Assembly: GCF_005311025.1 (NCBI RefSeq)
Contig: NZ_CP031747.1
Span: 496,001 to 560,000, forward strand
Origin: Alcaligenes faecalis
Lineage (GTDB): Bacteria; Pseudomonadota; Gammaproteobacteria; Burkholderiales; Burkholderiaceae_B
DNA: 64,000 bases
Direction of reading: 5' to 3'
Below, one piece after another: positions 16,926-24,442 of the stretch. Made by a program: the position numbers and the translations under genes. Within the stretch, counting starts at the first letter, position 1. Each line of letters starts with the position of its first letter. Below the pieces are notes generated by a model that saw only the letters and a program-made list of their open reading frames with translations, searched no databases and had not been told where the DNA came from.

Positions 16926-16954
16926 TCGGGACATGCGTCACCCTCATGTCCCGA
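16926..16954 (+). other. Intercistronic hairpin between dctP-like and dctQ-like genes
   Basis: TCGGGACATG (16926-16935) and CATGTCCCGA (16945-16954) form a perfect 10-bp stem with a 9-base loop, 8 bases after the receptor stop codon. No T tract follows. Such hairpins behind binding-protein genes commonly protect the upstream mRNA and give more receptor than permease; that role here is inference. Confidence 0.75.
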
Positions 16955-16971
16955 CCCCACAGGTAAAAGTT

Positions 16972-17502
16972 ATGACAACTAACAACGTACCGACCAAAAC
17001 AGAAAATTGGGCCGATAAAAGCGCGTCTGTTATTGAAAAGGCGCTGGATTGGATTATCGGCAGCATGATGTTTGTGATGTGTGCGGTTATTGCATGGCAG
17101 ATCTTCTCTCGCTACGTCCTGAAAGATATGTCCTCCTGGAGTGAGGAAGTTGCTCGCTTCTTGATGGTCTGGATTTCCTTGCTGGGCAGTGCAGCGGTAT
17201 TGCGCCGCAGTGGTCACGTGACAGTCACGATCTTTCTGGACCACATCTCAAGCAAGCTCAAACGACGCGTCTTGATTATTCGCGACCTGCTGATGCTGGC
17301 GACCTTGCTCAGCATCACCTATTACGGTTGGGAGTTTGCGCAAATCAACGCGGTTCAGCTCTCGGCAGCGATGGATATCCCCATGTCCTGGGTCTATGCG
17401 TCCCTGTGGCTGGGAATGGGCTTGTGCGTGGTGATTTTGCTGTTAATCCGCTTGGGCAGTCAGCCTGATTGGACATCCGGCAGCATCGACGAGCATCCCT
17501 AA
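16972..17502 (+). CDS. TRAP transporter small membrane subunit (DctQ family)
   Basis: The 176-aa four-helix subunit that couples the DctP receptor to the DctM channel. Hydrophobic segments lie near ALDWIIGSMMFVMCAVIAW, FLMVWISLLGSAAVL, LLMLATLLSITYYGW and VYASLWLGMGLCVVILLL. WSEEVARFLMVWISLLG is the characteristic DctQ motif. An in-frame ATG at 16933 would lie inside the intercistronic hairpin and has no clear ribosome site, so the ATG at 16972 is preferred. The DctM gene begins 18 bases after the stop. Confidence 0.88.
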   Translation: MTTNNVPTKTENWADKSASVIEKALDWIIGSMMFVMCAVIAWQIFSRYVLKDMSSWSEEVARFLMVWISLLGSAAVLRRSGHVTVTIFLDHISSKLKRRVLIIRDLLMLATLLSITYYGWEFAQINAVQLSAAMDIPMSWVYASLWLGMGLCVVILLLIRLGSQPDWTSGSIDEHP

Positions 17503-17520
17503 GTACGGAAAACACTTTTT

Positions 17521-18807
17521 ATGATCACCGTAACCTTAATTACCCTTCTGACGCTCATTCTCATGCTGATTGGCATGCCGATCGGCTTTGCCATCACGGC
17601 GGGCGTTCTGGCTGCTTTGGTAGCACTGGGTGATATCAGCTTGATGGCGGTTCCCCAGCAATTGTTCAGCGGGCTGGACAGTTTTTCCTTGCTGGCCATC
17701 CCGTTCTTTGTCCTGGCCGGTAGCCTGATGACTTCCGGTGGCCTGACCAGTCGCTTGCTGGATTTTGCCAACGCCTTGTTGGGCCGCTTCAAAGGAGGCC
17801 TGGCCATGAGTGGCGTGCTGGCCTCGGGCATGTTTGCCGGTATCTCCGGTTCGGCTGTGGCAGACACTAGTGCCTTGGGTCGTATCATGATTCCCGCCAT
17901 GATTCGCTCTGGCTATCCCCCCGGTTTTGCAGGCGGCGTCATTGCAGCCGCGAACGTGGTGGCTCCCATCATTCCGCCTTCCATCCCGTTTATTGTGGTG
18001 GCCGTACTGACAGGCCAGTCCATCACGACCTTGTTCTTGGCCGGCGTGGTGCCAGGCATTCTGTATATGCTGTCCATGCTGGTGATGAGCTGGTGGATCA
18101 GCAAGCGTAATAATTTCCCAACGCAAGGCAAAGCCTCAGGTCGGGAAATCTGGATTACCTTTAAGAACTCGGCCTTCGCCTTGTTGCTGCCAGTCTTTAT
18201 TCTGGGTGGCATTCGCAGCGGTATTTTCAATATTACCGAAGCGGCCATCATGGCGGTTATTTATGCCTTGATCGTCGGGACGCTGGTTTACCGTCAGATT
18301 ACCTGGAAAATTTTTGTAGATAGCCTGGTTGGCGCCGCCCATACCACTGCTGTAATCATGATCATCGTTGCCGCAGCGCGTGTCTTTAGCTGGCTGTTGG
18401 CGTACGTCAGTATTCCCGAAGCCATTTCAGCTTTCGTTTTGGAAAACATCAGCAACCCGCTTGTGTTCCTGCTGTTCGTCAATGTGCTGTTGCTGATCGT
18501 GGGTATGTTCCTGGAAACCAACGCCGCCCTGGTGATGTTGATTCCTGTGCTCTATCCCATTGCGATGAAGCTGGGGATTGATCCGACTCACTTTACCGTG
18601 GTTGCCGTCGTGAACCTGTGTATTGGTCTGATTACACCACCAGCCGGTTTGTGCCTGAATATTTCGTCCTTGCTGGCCCGCATCTCGTTGGAGCGGGGTG
18701 TGGTGGGGATTGCTCCCTTCCTGGTCACGGCCTTGCTGGTACTCATTATCTTGACCCTGTTCCCGCAAGTGTCGGTGTGGCTGCCTAATTTGGTGGCTGG
18801 TTCCTAG
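17521..18807 (+). CDS. TRAP transporter large membrane subunit (DctM family)
   Basis: The 428-aa sodium-coupled transport subunit of the TRAP system. It has about twelve hydrophobic helices and the DctM phrases IPFFVLAGSLM, SGMFAGISGSAVADTSALG, ANVVAPIIPPSIPF, FLETNAALVMLIPVL and CIGLITPPAGLCLNI. With the receptor and small subunit it would import an organic acid. It closes the operon: a strong terminator follows at 18837-18876. Confidence 0.94.
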   Translation: MITVTLITLLTLILMLIGMPIGFAITAGVLAALVALGDISLMAVPQQLFSGLDSFSLLAIPFFVLAGSLMTSGGLTSRLLDFANALLGRFKGGLAMSGVLASGMFAGISGSAVADTSALGRIMIPAMIRSGYPPGFAGGVIAAANVVAPIIPPSIPFIVVAVLTGQSITTLFLAGVVPGILYMLSMLVMSWWISKRNNFPTQGKASGREIWITFKNSAFALLLPVFILGGIRSGIFNITEAAIMAVIYALIVGTLVYRQITWKIFVDSLVGAAHTTAVIMIIVAAARVFSWLLAYVSIPEAISAFVLENISNPLVFLLFVNVLLLIVGMFLETNAALVMLIPVLYPIAMKLGIDPTHFTVVAVVNLCIGLITPPAGLCLNISSLLARISLERGVVGIAPFLVTALLVLIILTLFPQVSVWLPNLVAGS

Positions 18808-18836
18808 TCTATTGGGAGATTTGGCACGATGCCGCT

Positions 18837-18876
18837 GCCTCTCAAGCCTTGTGGAAGGTTTGAGAGGCATTTTTTT
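18837..18876 (+). terminator. Rho-independent terminator of the catabolic/TRAP operon
   Basis: GCCTCTCAAGCC (18837-18848) pairs with GGTTTGAGAGGC (18857-18868; one G-T pair) around an 8-base loop, followed by a seven-T tract. It defines the downstream end of the 8502-18807 transcription unit. Confidence 0.95.
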
Positions 18877-18946
18877 AATCGCTTTGTTGTAAGAGATTCG
18901 GGGAAGTATGCCGACGAGCGGGGCATGTGTCTGGATGAGCCCGCGC

Positions 18947-19363
18947 TCAGGCTGTGGTCTTTACCGACCCGGAGCAATGGCCGCCTTCCAAACCATCCAG
19001 GATGGGGCAATCAGGATGCTGGTCCCCCTGGCATTGTTCAGCCAGCACACGCAGCTTGGCCGCCATGTCCAGTAAGAGGGCAGCGCGGCTTTCCAGCGCT
19101 TTGATATGTGCCTGAGCCAACTGCTTGACCTCGCTGCTGGGGCGCTGCTGGTCGCGCCACAGGCTGGTCAACTGTTGAATGTCCGCCAGATTGAAACCCA
19201 GGTCCTTGGCACGAACAATAAAGTGCAAGGTATCCAGGTCCTGATCCTGGTAGACGCGGTAGCCATTGGGGGCACGGTCACTATTCAAGAGTCCCAGATC
19301 TTCATAGTGCCGAATCATCTTGGGTGTCAGGCCGGTGATGCGGGCCGCTTCACTAATCAGCAT
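18947..19363 (-). CDS. cueR: CueR-type MerR-family regulator
   Basis: A 138-aa MerR-family activator that probably senses Cu(I). The N-terminal helix-turn-helix reads MLISEAARITGLTPKMIRHYEDLGLL. A long dimerisation helix follows, and the metal-binding loop has Cys111 and Cys119, spaced as Cys112/Cys120 of E. coli CueR. Ser77 matches the CueR serine that selects monovalent metals. The start at 19363 has an AGGA ribosome site and gives the standard length; an upstream start at 19414 would add 17 unlikely residues. It faces away from the flavoprotein gene at 19492. No canonical 19-bp-spacer CueR promoter was found in the shared region, so its targets may be elsewhere. Confidence 0.87.
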   Translation of the reverse strand: MLISEAARITGLTPKMIRHYEDLGLLNSDRAPNGYRVYQDQDLDTLHFIVRAKDLGFNLADIQQLTSLWRDQQRPSSEVKQLAQAHIKALESRAALLLDMAAKLRVLAEQCQGDQHPDCPILDGLEGGHCSGSVKTTA

Positions 19364-19401
19364 GGGCTTTCCTCGGGCAGTACAAGGGGACTGCGTTATG
19401 A

Positions 19402-19430
19402 TTGAAAGAGTCAATTCTGCACATTGTAGA
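19402..19430 (+). promoter_or_regulatory. Candidate promoter for the flavoprotein gene
   Basis: TTGAAA (19402-19407) and TGTAGA (19425-19430) are separated by 17 bases, about 60 bases before the start codon at 19492. The -10 match is modest. The 17-base spacer argues against a MerR-type promoter. Confidence 0.35.
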
Positions 19431-19491
19431 GCGGGCGGTCGGGCAGGTCATCTGGCCCCTGATTGCCTTGGTATGGACTCAAGGAGCGGTT

Positions 19492-20877
19492 ATGAAAGAA
19501 ATTCAGTGTGATATTGCCGTAATTGGAGCAGGGACAGCAGGCATGACAGCGTATCGTACGGCCAAACGAGCCGGCAAACGAACGTTGATGATTGAATCAG
19601 GCCCTTATGGCACCATGTGTGCGCGTGTTGGCTGCATGCCATCCAAATTGCTGATCGCAGCTGCCGATGCTGCCCATCATGCCCGTCATACCGCTCCTTT
19701 TGGTGTTCACGTGGATGGCAATATCCGCATTGAAGGCAAAGAGGTCATGGACCGCGTACGTCGCGAGCGGGATCGCTTTGTGCAGTTTGTGGTGGACGAT
19801 GTGGAAGGCTTTGATGCCGAAGACAAAGTGCGTGGCCATGCCCGTTTTGTGTCCGAGCATGTGCTGGAAGTGGATGACCATACCCGTATCACCGCAGGGC
19901 ACGTGATTATCGCCACCGGCTCCACGCCCGTGCGCCCCAAGGAGCTGGAGCCGCTGGGTGCCTTGCTGATTAATAACGAGGATGTTTTCGACTGGACGGA
20001 TTTACCGGACAGCGTGCTGGTTGTCGGTACGGGCGTGATTGGCCTGGAGTTGGGTCAGGCGCTGGCGCGTGTGGGCGTGAAGGTGTCCATTATCAACCGC
20101 AGCCAGAGCCTGGCTGGGCTTTCGGATCCCGAAGTGCGAGAAGCCGGACGGGCGATTTTCAATCAGGAACTGAACATTCGCGCTGACGTAACCGTATTGG
20201 GCAGCGAAGTCGTCAATGGCAAGGCGCGCGTGCGCTTGCAGGTGGATGGCAAGGAACTGGTCGAGGATTACGACTACGTTCTCGGCGCCGCAGGCCGCAG
20301 ACCACAGTTGGATAATTTGGGGCTGGACAATACTCCTGCACAGTGGGATAGCAAAGGACGAGTAGTGTATGACCCTGCCAGCCTGCAGTTGAAAGGCACT
20401 TCCATTTATCTGGCCGGTGATGTGAACCAGCGTGCGCCGATCTTGCACGAGGCAGCGGATGATGGTCGTCTGGCCGCTTTGCAGGCCGTCAGCAATGGCC
20501 AGGACGAGCCCATGGCGCGTCGTGCGCGCATGGCGGTGATGTTCACGGATCCACAGGTGGCCGTGGTTGGCACGCCCTTTAAATCCCTGCCAGAAGGCGC
20601 GGTGACAGGGAGTGTGAACTTCGGCAATCAGGGCCGTGCTCGCGTGATGCTGGTCAACCGTGGCTTGTTGCACGTTTATGCGGACAAGGCGGGCAAGTTT
20701 CTGGGGGCCGAGATGGTGGGGCCTCAAGCTGAACATATTGCTCACTTGCTGGCCTGGTCCTTGCAGATGGGACTGACGCTGGATCAGATGCTGGCCATGC
20801 CGTTCTACCATCCCGTATTGGAAGAGGGCTTGCGTACGGCCTTGCGCGGTGCGCAATCTGCTTTGCGAGGCAAATAA
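19492..20877 (+). CDS. Stand-alone dihydrolipoyl-dehydrogenase-like flavoprotein
   Basis: A 461-aa class I pyridine nucleotide-disulfide oxidoreductase. The FAD motif is GAGTAGM (about residues 12-18), the redox-active disulfide Cys43/Cys48 in CARVGC, an NAD motif GTGVIGLELG, and a C-terminal dimer interface with HPVLEE in place of the more usual HPT-x-SE. It has no lipoyl domain, unlike the E3 at 34470, and the active-site stretch CARVGC differs from the CLNVGC there. The start at 19492 has AAGGAG at a 5-base spacing; an in-frame extension to 19402 has none. It could serve another 2-oxoacid or glycine-cleavage complex, or be a distinct reductase. Its partner is unknown. Confidence 0.82.
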   Translation: MKEIQCDIAVIGAGTAGMTAYRTAKRAGKRTLMIESGPYGTMCARVGCMPSKLLIAAADAAHHARHTAPFGVHVDGNIRIEGKEVMDRVRRERDRFVQFVVDDVEGFDAEDKVRGHARFVSEHVLEVDDHTRITAGHVIIATGSTPVRPKELEPLGALLINNEDVFDWTDLPDSVLVVGTGVIGLELGQALARVGVKVSIINRSQSLAGLSDPEVREAGRAIFNQELNIRADVTVLGSEVVNGKARVRLQVDGKELVEDYDYVLGAAGRRPQLDNLGLDNTPAQWDSKGRVVYDPASLQLKGTSIYLAGDVNQRAPILHEAADDGRLAALQAVSNGQDEPMARRARMAVMFTDPQVAVVGTPFKSLPEGAVTGSVNFGNQGRARVMLVNRGLLHVYADKAGKFLGAEMVGPQAEHIAHLLAWSLQMGLTLDQMLAMPFYHPVLEEGLRTALRGAQSALRGK

Positions 20878-20945
20878 GTCAGCCTGCACGGGTTTGATCC
20901 CGTTTTCGGGCTCTGGCCCCGAGAGTCTTGACCCTGTATGTGAGT

Positions 20946-20997
20946 TGCCCGCCAAAAGTTGGACATTGATCCGACCTTTGGCGGGCAGTTTGATTTT
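20946..20997 (+). terminator. Long hairpin between convergent genes
   Basis: TGCCCGCCAAA (20946-20956) pairs perfectly with TTTGGCGGGCA (20987-20997). The stem continues inward with GTTGGA / TCCGAC after one mismatch. It lies between the convergent flavoprotein and ArsR genes. A T-rich but broken tract follows on the plus strand only. Confidence 0.65.
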
Positions 20998-21010
20998 CAG
21001 GGTGCTTTTA

Positions 21011-21364
21011 TTATTTGGCGGCGTTTTGTAGATGCTGCGCGGTGGTCGCCTCGGTTACCGGGTCATTTTCCAATGCGCCCAGCAAGGAATGCAGCAGGCC
21101 GGGAAAGCGGTCCTCCAGATCGTCCTTGCGCAGCGACAGCAGGTTCTCTCGTCCAGAGGGGCGTTGCCAGATTACGCCGCTATCGCGCAAGACACGCCAG
21201 TGATGCGTCATGGTGGATTTGGTTTGGCCTTGCAGTAGCGAGCCACAGGCGCGTTCGCCTTCAGAGGCCAAAGCACGCACAACGGCCAGACGCAAGGGAT
21301 TGCCCAGGGCAGTCAGTACATTTTCCAAGCGAATCTGTGCGCGCTCGGGATGATTGGGAAGCAT
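21011..21364 (-). CDS. ArsR/SmtB-type winged-helix regulator
   Basis: A 117-aa ArsR-family repressor-like protein. The wing-helix domain spans NVLTALGNPLRLAVVRALASEGERACGSLL, TKSTMTHHWRVLRDSGVI (recognition helix) and WQRPSGRENLLSLRKDDLEDRFPGLL. There is a single Cys in the alpha-3 region (ERACGSLL) rather than the Cys-x-Cys of metal sensors, so a metal ligand is not obvious. The ATG at 21364 has AGGA at a 6-base spacing; the ATG at 21379 (122 aa) lacks one. It is divergent from the EF-G gene, and a perfect dyad lies between them at 21465-21488. Confidence 0.85.
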   Translation of the reverse strand: MLPNHPERAQIRLENVLTALGNPLRLAVVRALASEGERACGSLLQGQTKSTMTHHWRVLRDSGVIWQRPSGRENLLSLRKDDLEDRFPGLLHSLLGALENDPVTEATTAQHLQNAAK

Positions 21365-21458
21365 ATCGGGTCCTGTCATTATTCGTCGCGGTGATTGTAC
21401 CCGTGTCCACGTACCGTTTTCGCGCTGTGGTGTGGATGCACGGCGCGTGGAAAAAATC

Positions 21459-21488
21459 TTGTTAATAGTACGATTGTAGGCGTACTAT
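21459..21488 (+). promoter_or_regulatory. Promoter with embedded palindrome before the second EF-G gene
   Basis: ATAGTACG (21465-21472) and CGTACTAT (21481-21488) form a perfect 8-8-8 inverted repeat. A possible -35 TTGTTA (21459-21464) and -10 TACTAT (21483-21488), 18 bases apart, put the palindrome in the spacer and over the -10. This arrangement suits repression, probably by the divergent ArsR-type protein. The binding partner is inference. Confidence 0.55.
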
Positions 21489-21568
21489 CTGATTGTTATC
21501 AACCACTGAAACAACAGGAGCCCAGGTGCCTTGCACCGCAAGGCAGGACGACTCCAAGGACAATCATC

Positions 21569-23686
21569 ATGGCTCGCCATACACCCATCACTCGCTATCG
21601 GAACATTGGTATCTCGGCGCATATTGACGCTGGCAAAACCACCACGACCGAGCGCATTCTTTTTTACACCGGCGTCAGTCACAAGCTGGGGGAAGTGCAT
21701 GACGGGGCGGCCACTATGGACTGGATGAGCCAGGAGCAGGAGCGTGGCATCACCATTACCTCGGCGGCCACCACCTGCTTTTGGCGAGGCATGGATGGCT
21801 CGCTGCCCGAGCACCGCATCAATATCATCGACACCCCCGGCCACGTGGATTTCACCATCGAGGTTGAACGCTCCATGCGCGTGCTGGACGGCGCGGTCAT
21901 GGTGTATGACGCGGTCGGTGGGGTACAGCCACAATCTGAAACGGTTTGGCGTCAGGCCAACAAGTACAAGGTTCCGCGCCTGGCCTTCGTCAACAAGATG
22001 GACCGCGTCGGGGCGGATTTCTTTCGCGTACGTCAGATGATGGTGGACCGCCTCAAGGCCAATCCCGTGCCTGTGGTGATTCCTATGGGGGCTGAAGATG
22101 GCTTCAAGGGCGTGATTGACCTACGTTTGATGAAAGCGATTGTGTGGGACGAGGCCTCTCAGGGCATGAAGTTCAGTTTTGAGGACATCCCTGCGGATTT
22201 GCTCGCTACGGCCAAGCAATGGCGCGAGCGCATGCTGGAAGCGGCGGCCGAAGCCAATGAAGAGCTGATGAATCAGTACCTGGAAACGGGTGATCTGAGC
22301 GTGGACCAGATTACGTTGGGCCTGCGCTTGCGTACTATTGCCGGAGAGATTCAGCCCATGCTGTGTGGCTCGGCCTTCAAGAACAAGGGTGTGCAACGCA
22401 TGCTGGATGCGGTGGTGGAGCTGCTACCTTCTCCCGTAGATGTGCCTGCAGTGCAAGGCGTGGACGAGGCTGGCGAAATCGTGACTCGCCAATCTGACGA
22501 CAATGAGAAGTTCTCGGCATTGGCCTTCAAGCTGATGACGGACCCGTATGTCGGCCAGTTAACCTTTGTGCGTGTGTATTCCGGTGTGCTGGCCAAGGGC
22601 GATAGCGTCTATATTCCCGGCCGTGGCAAGAAAGAGCGTATTGGCCGGATTGTGCAGATGCATGCCAATGACAGGCATGAGGTCGATGAGCTGCATGCGG
22701 GTGATATTGCCGCTTGCGTTGGTCTGAAAGAGGTCAGCACAGGGGAAACCTTGTGTGATCCTTCGGCCATTATCACCCTGGAGCGCATGGAGTTTCCCGA
22801 GCCGGTGATTCGTCAGGCTGTGGAGCCCAAGACCAAATCCGATCAGGAAAAGATGGGGATTGCGCTCTCGCGCCTGGCTTCTGAAGATCCGTCCTTCCGT
22901 GTCAGCACGGACGAGGAGTCGGGCCAGACGATTATTGGCGGTATGGGCGAGCTGCATCTGGAGATCATTGTGGATCGCATGAAGCGCGAGTTTGGCGTGG
23001 AAGCGAATGTGGGCAAACCACAAGTGGCCTACCGCGAAACCATCAGCAAGACCGTGCGCGATGTCGAAGGCAAGTTTGTGCGTCAGTCCGGTGGTAAAGG
23101 ACAGTACGGCCATGTGGTCTTCACCCTGGAGCCGCAAGAGGCGGGCAAGGGCTTGGAGTTTGTCGACGCCATCAAGGGCGGGGTGGTTCCGCGTGAGTAC
23201 ATTCCGGCAGTGGAAAAAGGTGTGCTGGAGGCCCTGAACAGTGGTGTGCTGGCGGGCTATCCCGTGGTGGATGTGAAAGTCACCTTGACCTTCGGTTCCT
23301 ATCATGACGTGGACTCGTCCGAGCAAGCCTTCAAGATGGCGGCGATCTTTGGTTTCAAGGAAGCGGCCAAGCAGGCATCACCCGTGATCCTGGAGCCCAT
23401 GATGGCGGTGGAAGTGGAAACGCCTGAAGACTATGCCGGCAATGTGATGGGCGATCTGTCCAGCCGTCGGGGCATGGTGCAGGGTATGGATGACATGGTG
23501 GGGGCGGGCAAGCTGATCAAGGCGGAAGTGCCTTTGTCCGAGATGTTTGGCTATGCCACTACGCTGCGTTCCATGTCCCAGGGCCGTGCGACGTACTCCA
23601 TGGAGTTCAAACGCTACGCGGAGGTGCCCAAGTCCATGGTGCAGGATCTGGTGGCTGAACGTCAGAGCGCACGACACGGAGGCTGA
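21569..23686 (+). CDS. fusA: Elongation factor G, second-copy type
   Basis: A 705-aa translational GTPase that drives ribosome translocation or, in some paralogues, recycling. GTPase motifs are [15 protein letters not shown] (P-loop), DTPGHVDFT and NKMD. Domain II, III (GMGELHLEI), IV ([12 protein letters not shown]) and V all appear complete. The gene is not in a str operon (no rpsL, rpsG or tuf nearby), so this is probably an additional EF-G alongside the main one. The frame stays open upstream to 21395, but the ATG at 21569 with AAGGA at 21555-21559 gives the standard [15 protein letters not shown] opening. It lies behind a palindrome-bearing promoter. Which EF-G function it has cannot be decided here. 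Confidence 0.93.
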   Translation: MARHTPITRYRNIGISAHIDAGKTTTTERILFYTGVSHKLGEVHDGAATMDWMSQEQERGITITSAATTCFWRGMDGSLPEHRINIIDTPGHVDFTIEVERSMRVLDGAVMVYDAVGGVQPQSETVWRQANKYKVPRLAFVNKMDRVGADFFRVRQMMVDRLKANPVPVVIPMGAEDGFKGVIDLRLMKAIVWDEASQGMKFSFEDIPADLLATAKQWRERMLEAAAEANEELMNQYLETGDLSVDQITLGLRLRTIAGEIQPMLCGSAFKNKGVQRMLDAVVELLPSPVDVPAVQGVDEAGEIVTRQSDDNEKFSALAFKLMTDPYVGQLTFVRVYSGVLAKGDSVYIPGRGKKERIGRIVQMHANDRHEVDELHAGDIAACVGLKEVSTGETLCDPSAIITLERMEFPEPVIRQAVEPKTKSDQEKMGIALSRLASEDPSFRVSTDEESGQTIIGGMGELHLEIIVDRMKREFGVEANVGKPQVAYRETISKTVRDVEGKFVRQSGGKGQYGHVVFTLEPQEAGKGLEFVDAIKGGVVPREYIPAVEKGVLEALNSGVLAGYPVVDVKVTLTFGSYHDVDSSEQAFKMAAIFGFKEAAKQASPVILEPMMAVEVETPEDYAGNVMGDLSSRRGMVQGMDDMVGAGKLIKAEVPLSEMFGYATTLRSMSQGRATYSMEFKRYAEVPKSMVQDLVAERQSARHGG

Positions 23687-23694
23687 TACTAAAG

Positions 23695-23740
23695 GGGGCG
23701 GGTATTCTTGTGTCTAACCAGGCACGGGAACACCCGCCCC
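23695..23740 (+). other. Hairpin between convergent EF-G and SCO1 genes
   Basis: GGGGCGGGT (23695-23703) pairs with ACCCGCCCC (23732-23740), extended by TTC/GAA after one mismatch. There is no T tract, so it may act as a Rho-assisted or bidirectional end signal. Confidence 0.5.
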
Positions 23741-23815
23741 GATGCTTTGCTTGTTGTTGTGCTGAGGGCGCTGTTGGCCAGTCTGATCTGAGGTTTGATT
23801 CAGGCCCAAGCCCGC

Positions 23816-24427
23816 TTAGTTCAGCAGACTGCGTACCCCATCCGCCAGAACCTGCACTGACTCGGTGTCCGGTGCCAGATATCGCGCTCTGCCTTGCTGA
23901 TCGAAGATATACACGCCACGGCTGTGCGAGACCTCGTAGTTTTCGGGTGCTTTGGGATCGGGTTTTTCAATCTGGAAGGCCACTCGGTAACGACGGGCCA
24001 GATTCGCGATCTGCTTTTCAGAGCCTGTCAGGCCGGTGGTGTGCTTGCCATCAAAAGCGGCCACATAACGGGCCAGGGAGTCGGGCGTATCGCGGTGGGG
24101 GTCCACACTGACAAAGAGGATGCGCACCTGCTCGGCATCGTTCCCCAGCTCTTCCATGACCAGGCCCAGCTGGGCCAAGGTGGTAGGGCAAATATCCGGA
24201 CAACTGGCATAGCCAAAAAACATCATGACGACTTTATCTTTGAAGTCATCCTGGGTGACGGTTTTGGGGCCAGCGGCTTGAAGGGAAAAGCGCAGATCGG
24301 GCAGGAAGCCACGTACGGGATGCAGATTGGCAGCGGCAGCGTTGCCCAGCAGGAACAAGCCCAGCGCCAGTGTCAGGCCAAACTGTTTAAATAAGACAAG
24401 AATGGACTTTACTGGGCTGGGTGTCAT
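23816..24427 (-). CDS. SCO1/SenC/PrrC-type copper chaperone
   Basis: A 203-aa thioredoxin-fold protein that delivers copper for cytochrome oxidase CuA assembly or acts in redox signalling. The N-terminal hydrophobic segment (about residues 8-33) is a signal anchor or signal peptide. Cu ligands are Cys76 and Cys80 in CPDIC, and His168 in EVSHSRGVY. VSVDPHRDTPDSL is another family hallmark. It is the last gene of the minus-strand run kinase-regulator-folD-oligopeptidase-SCO, 15 bases after the oligopeptidase stop. No oxidase genes are present in the window. Confidence 0.93.
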   Translation of the reverse strand: MTPSPVKSILVLFKQFGLTLALGLFLLGNAAAANLHPVRGFLPDLRFSLQAAGPKTVTQDDFKDKVVMMFFGYASCPDICPTTLAQLGLVMEELGNDAEQVRILFVSVDPHRDTPDSLARYVAAFDGKHTTGLTGSEKQIANLARRYRVAFQIEKPDPKAPENYEVSHSRGVYIFDQQGRARYLAPDTESVQVLADGVRSLLN

Positions 24428-24442
24428 GGACGTCCTCTGAGT

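Noticed and set aside
21395-21568. An N-terminal extension of 58 residues on EF-G
   Set aside because: It would be translated through the palindrome and promoter, and the conserved EF-G N-terminus begins at 21569 behind a ribosome site.
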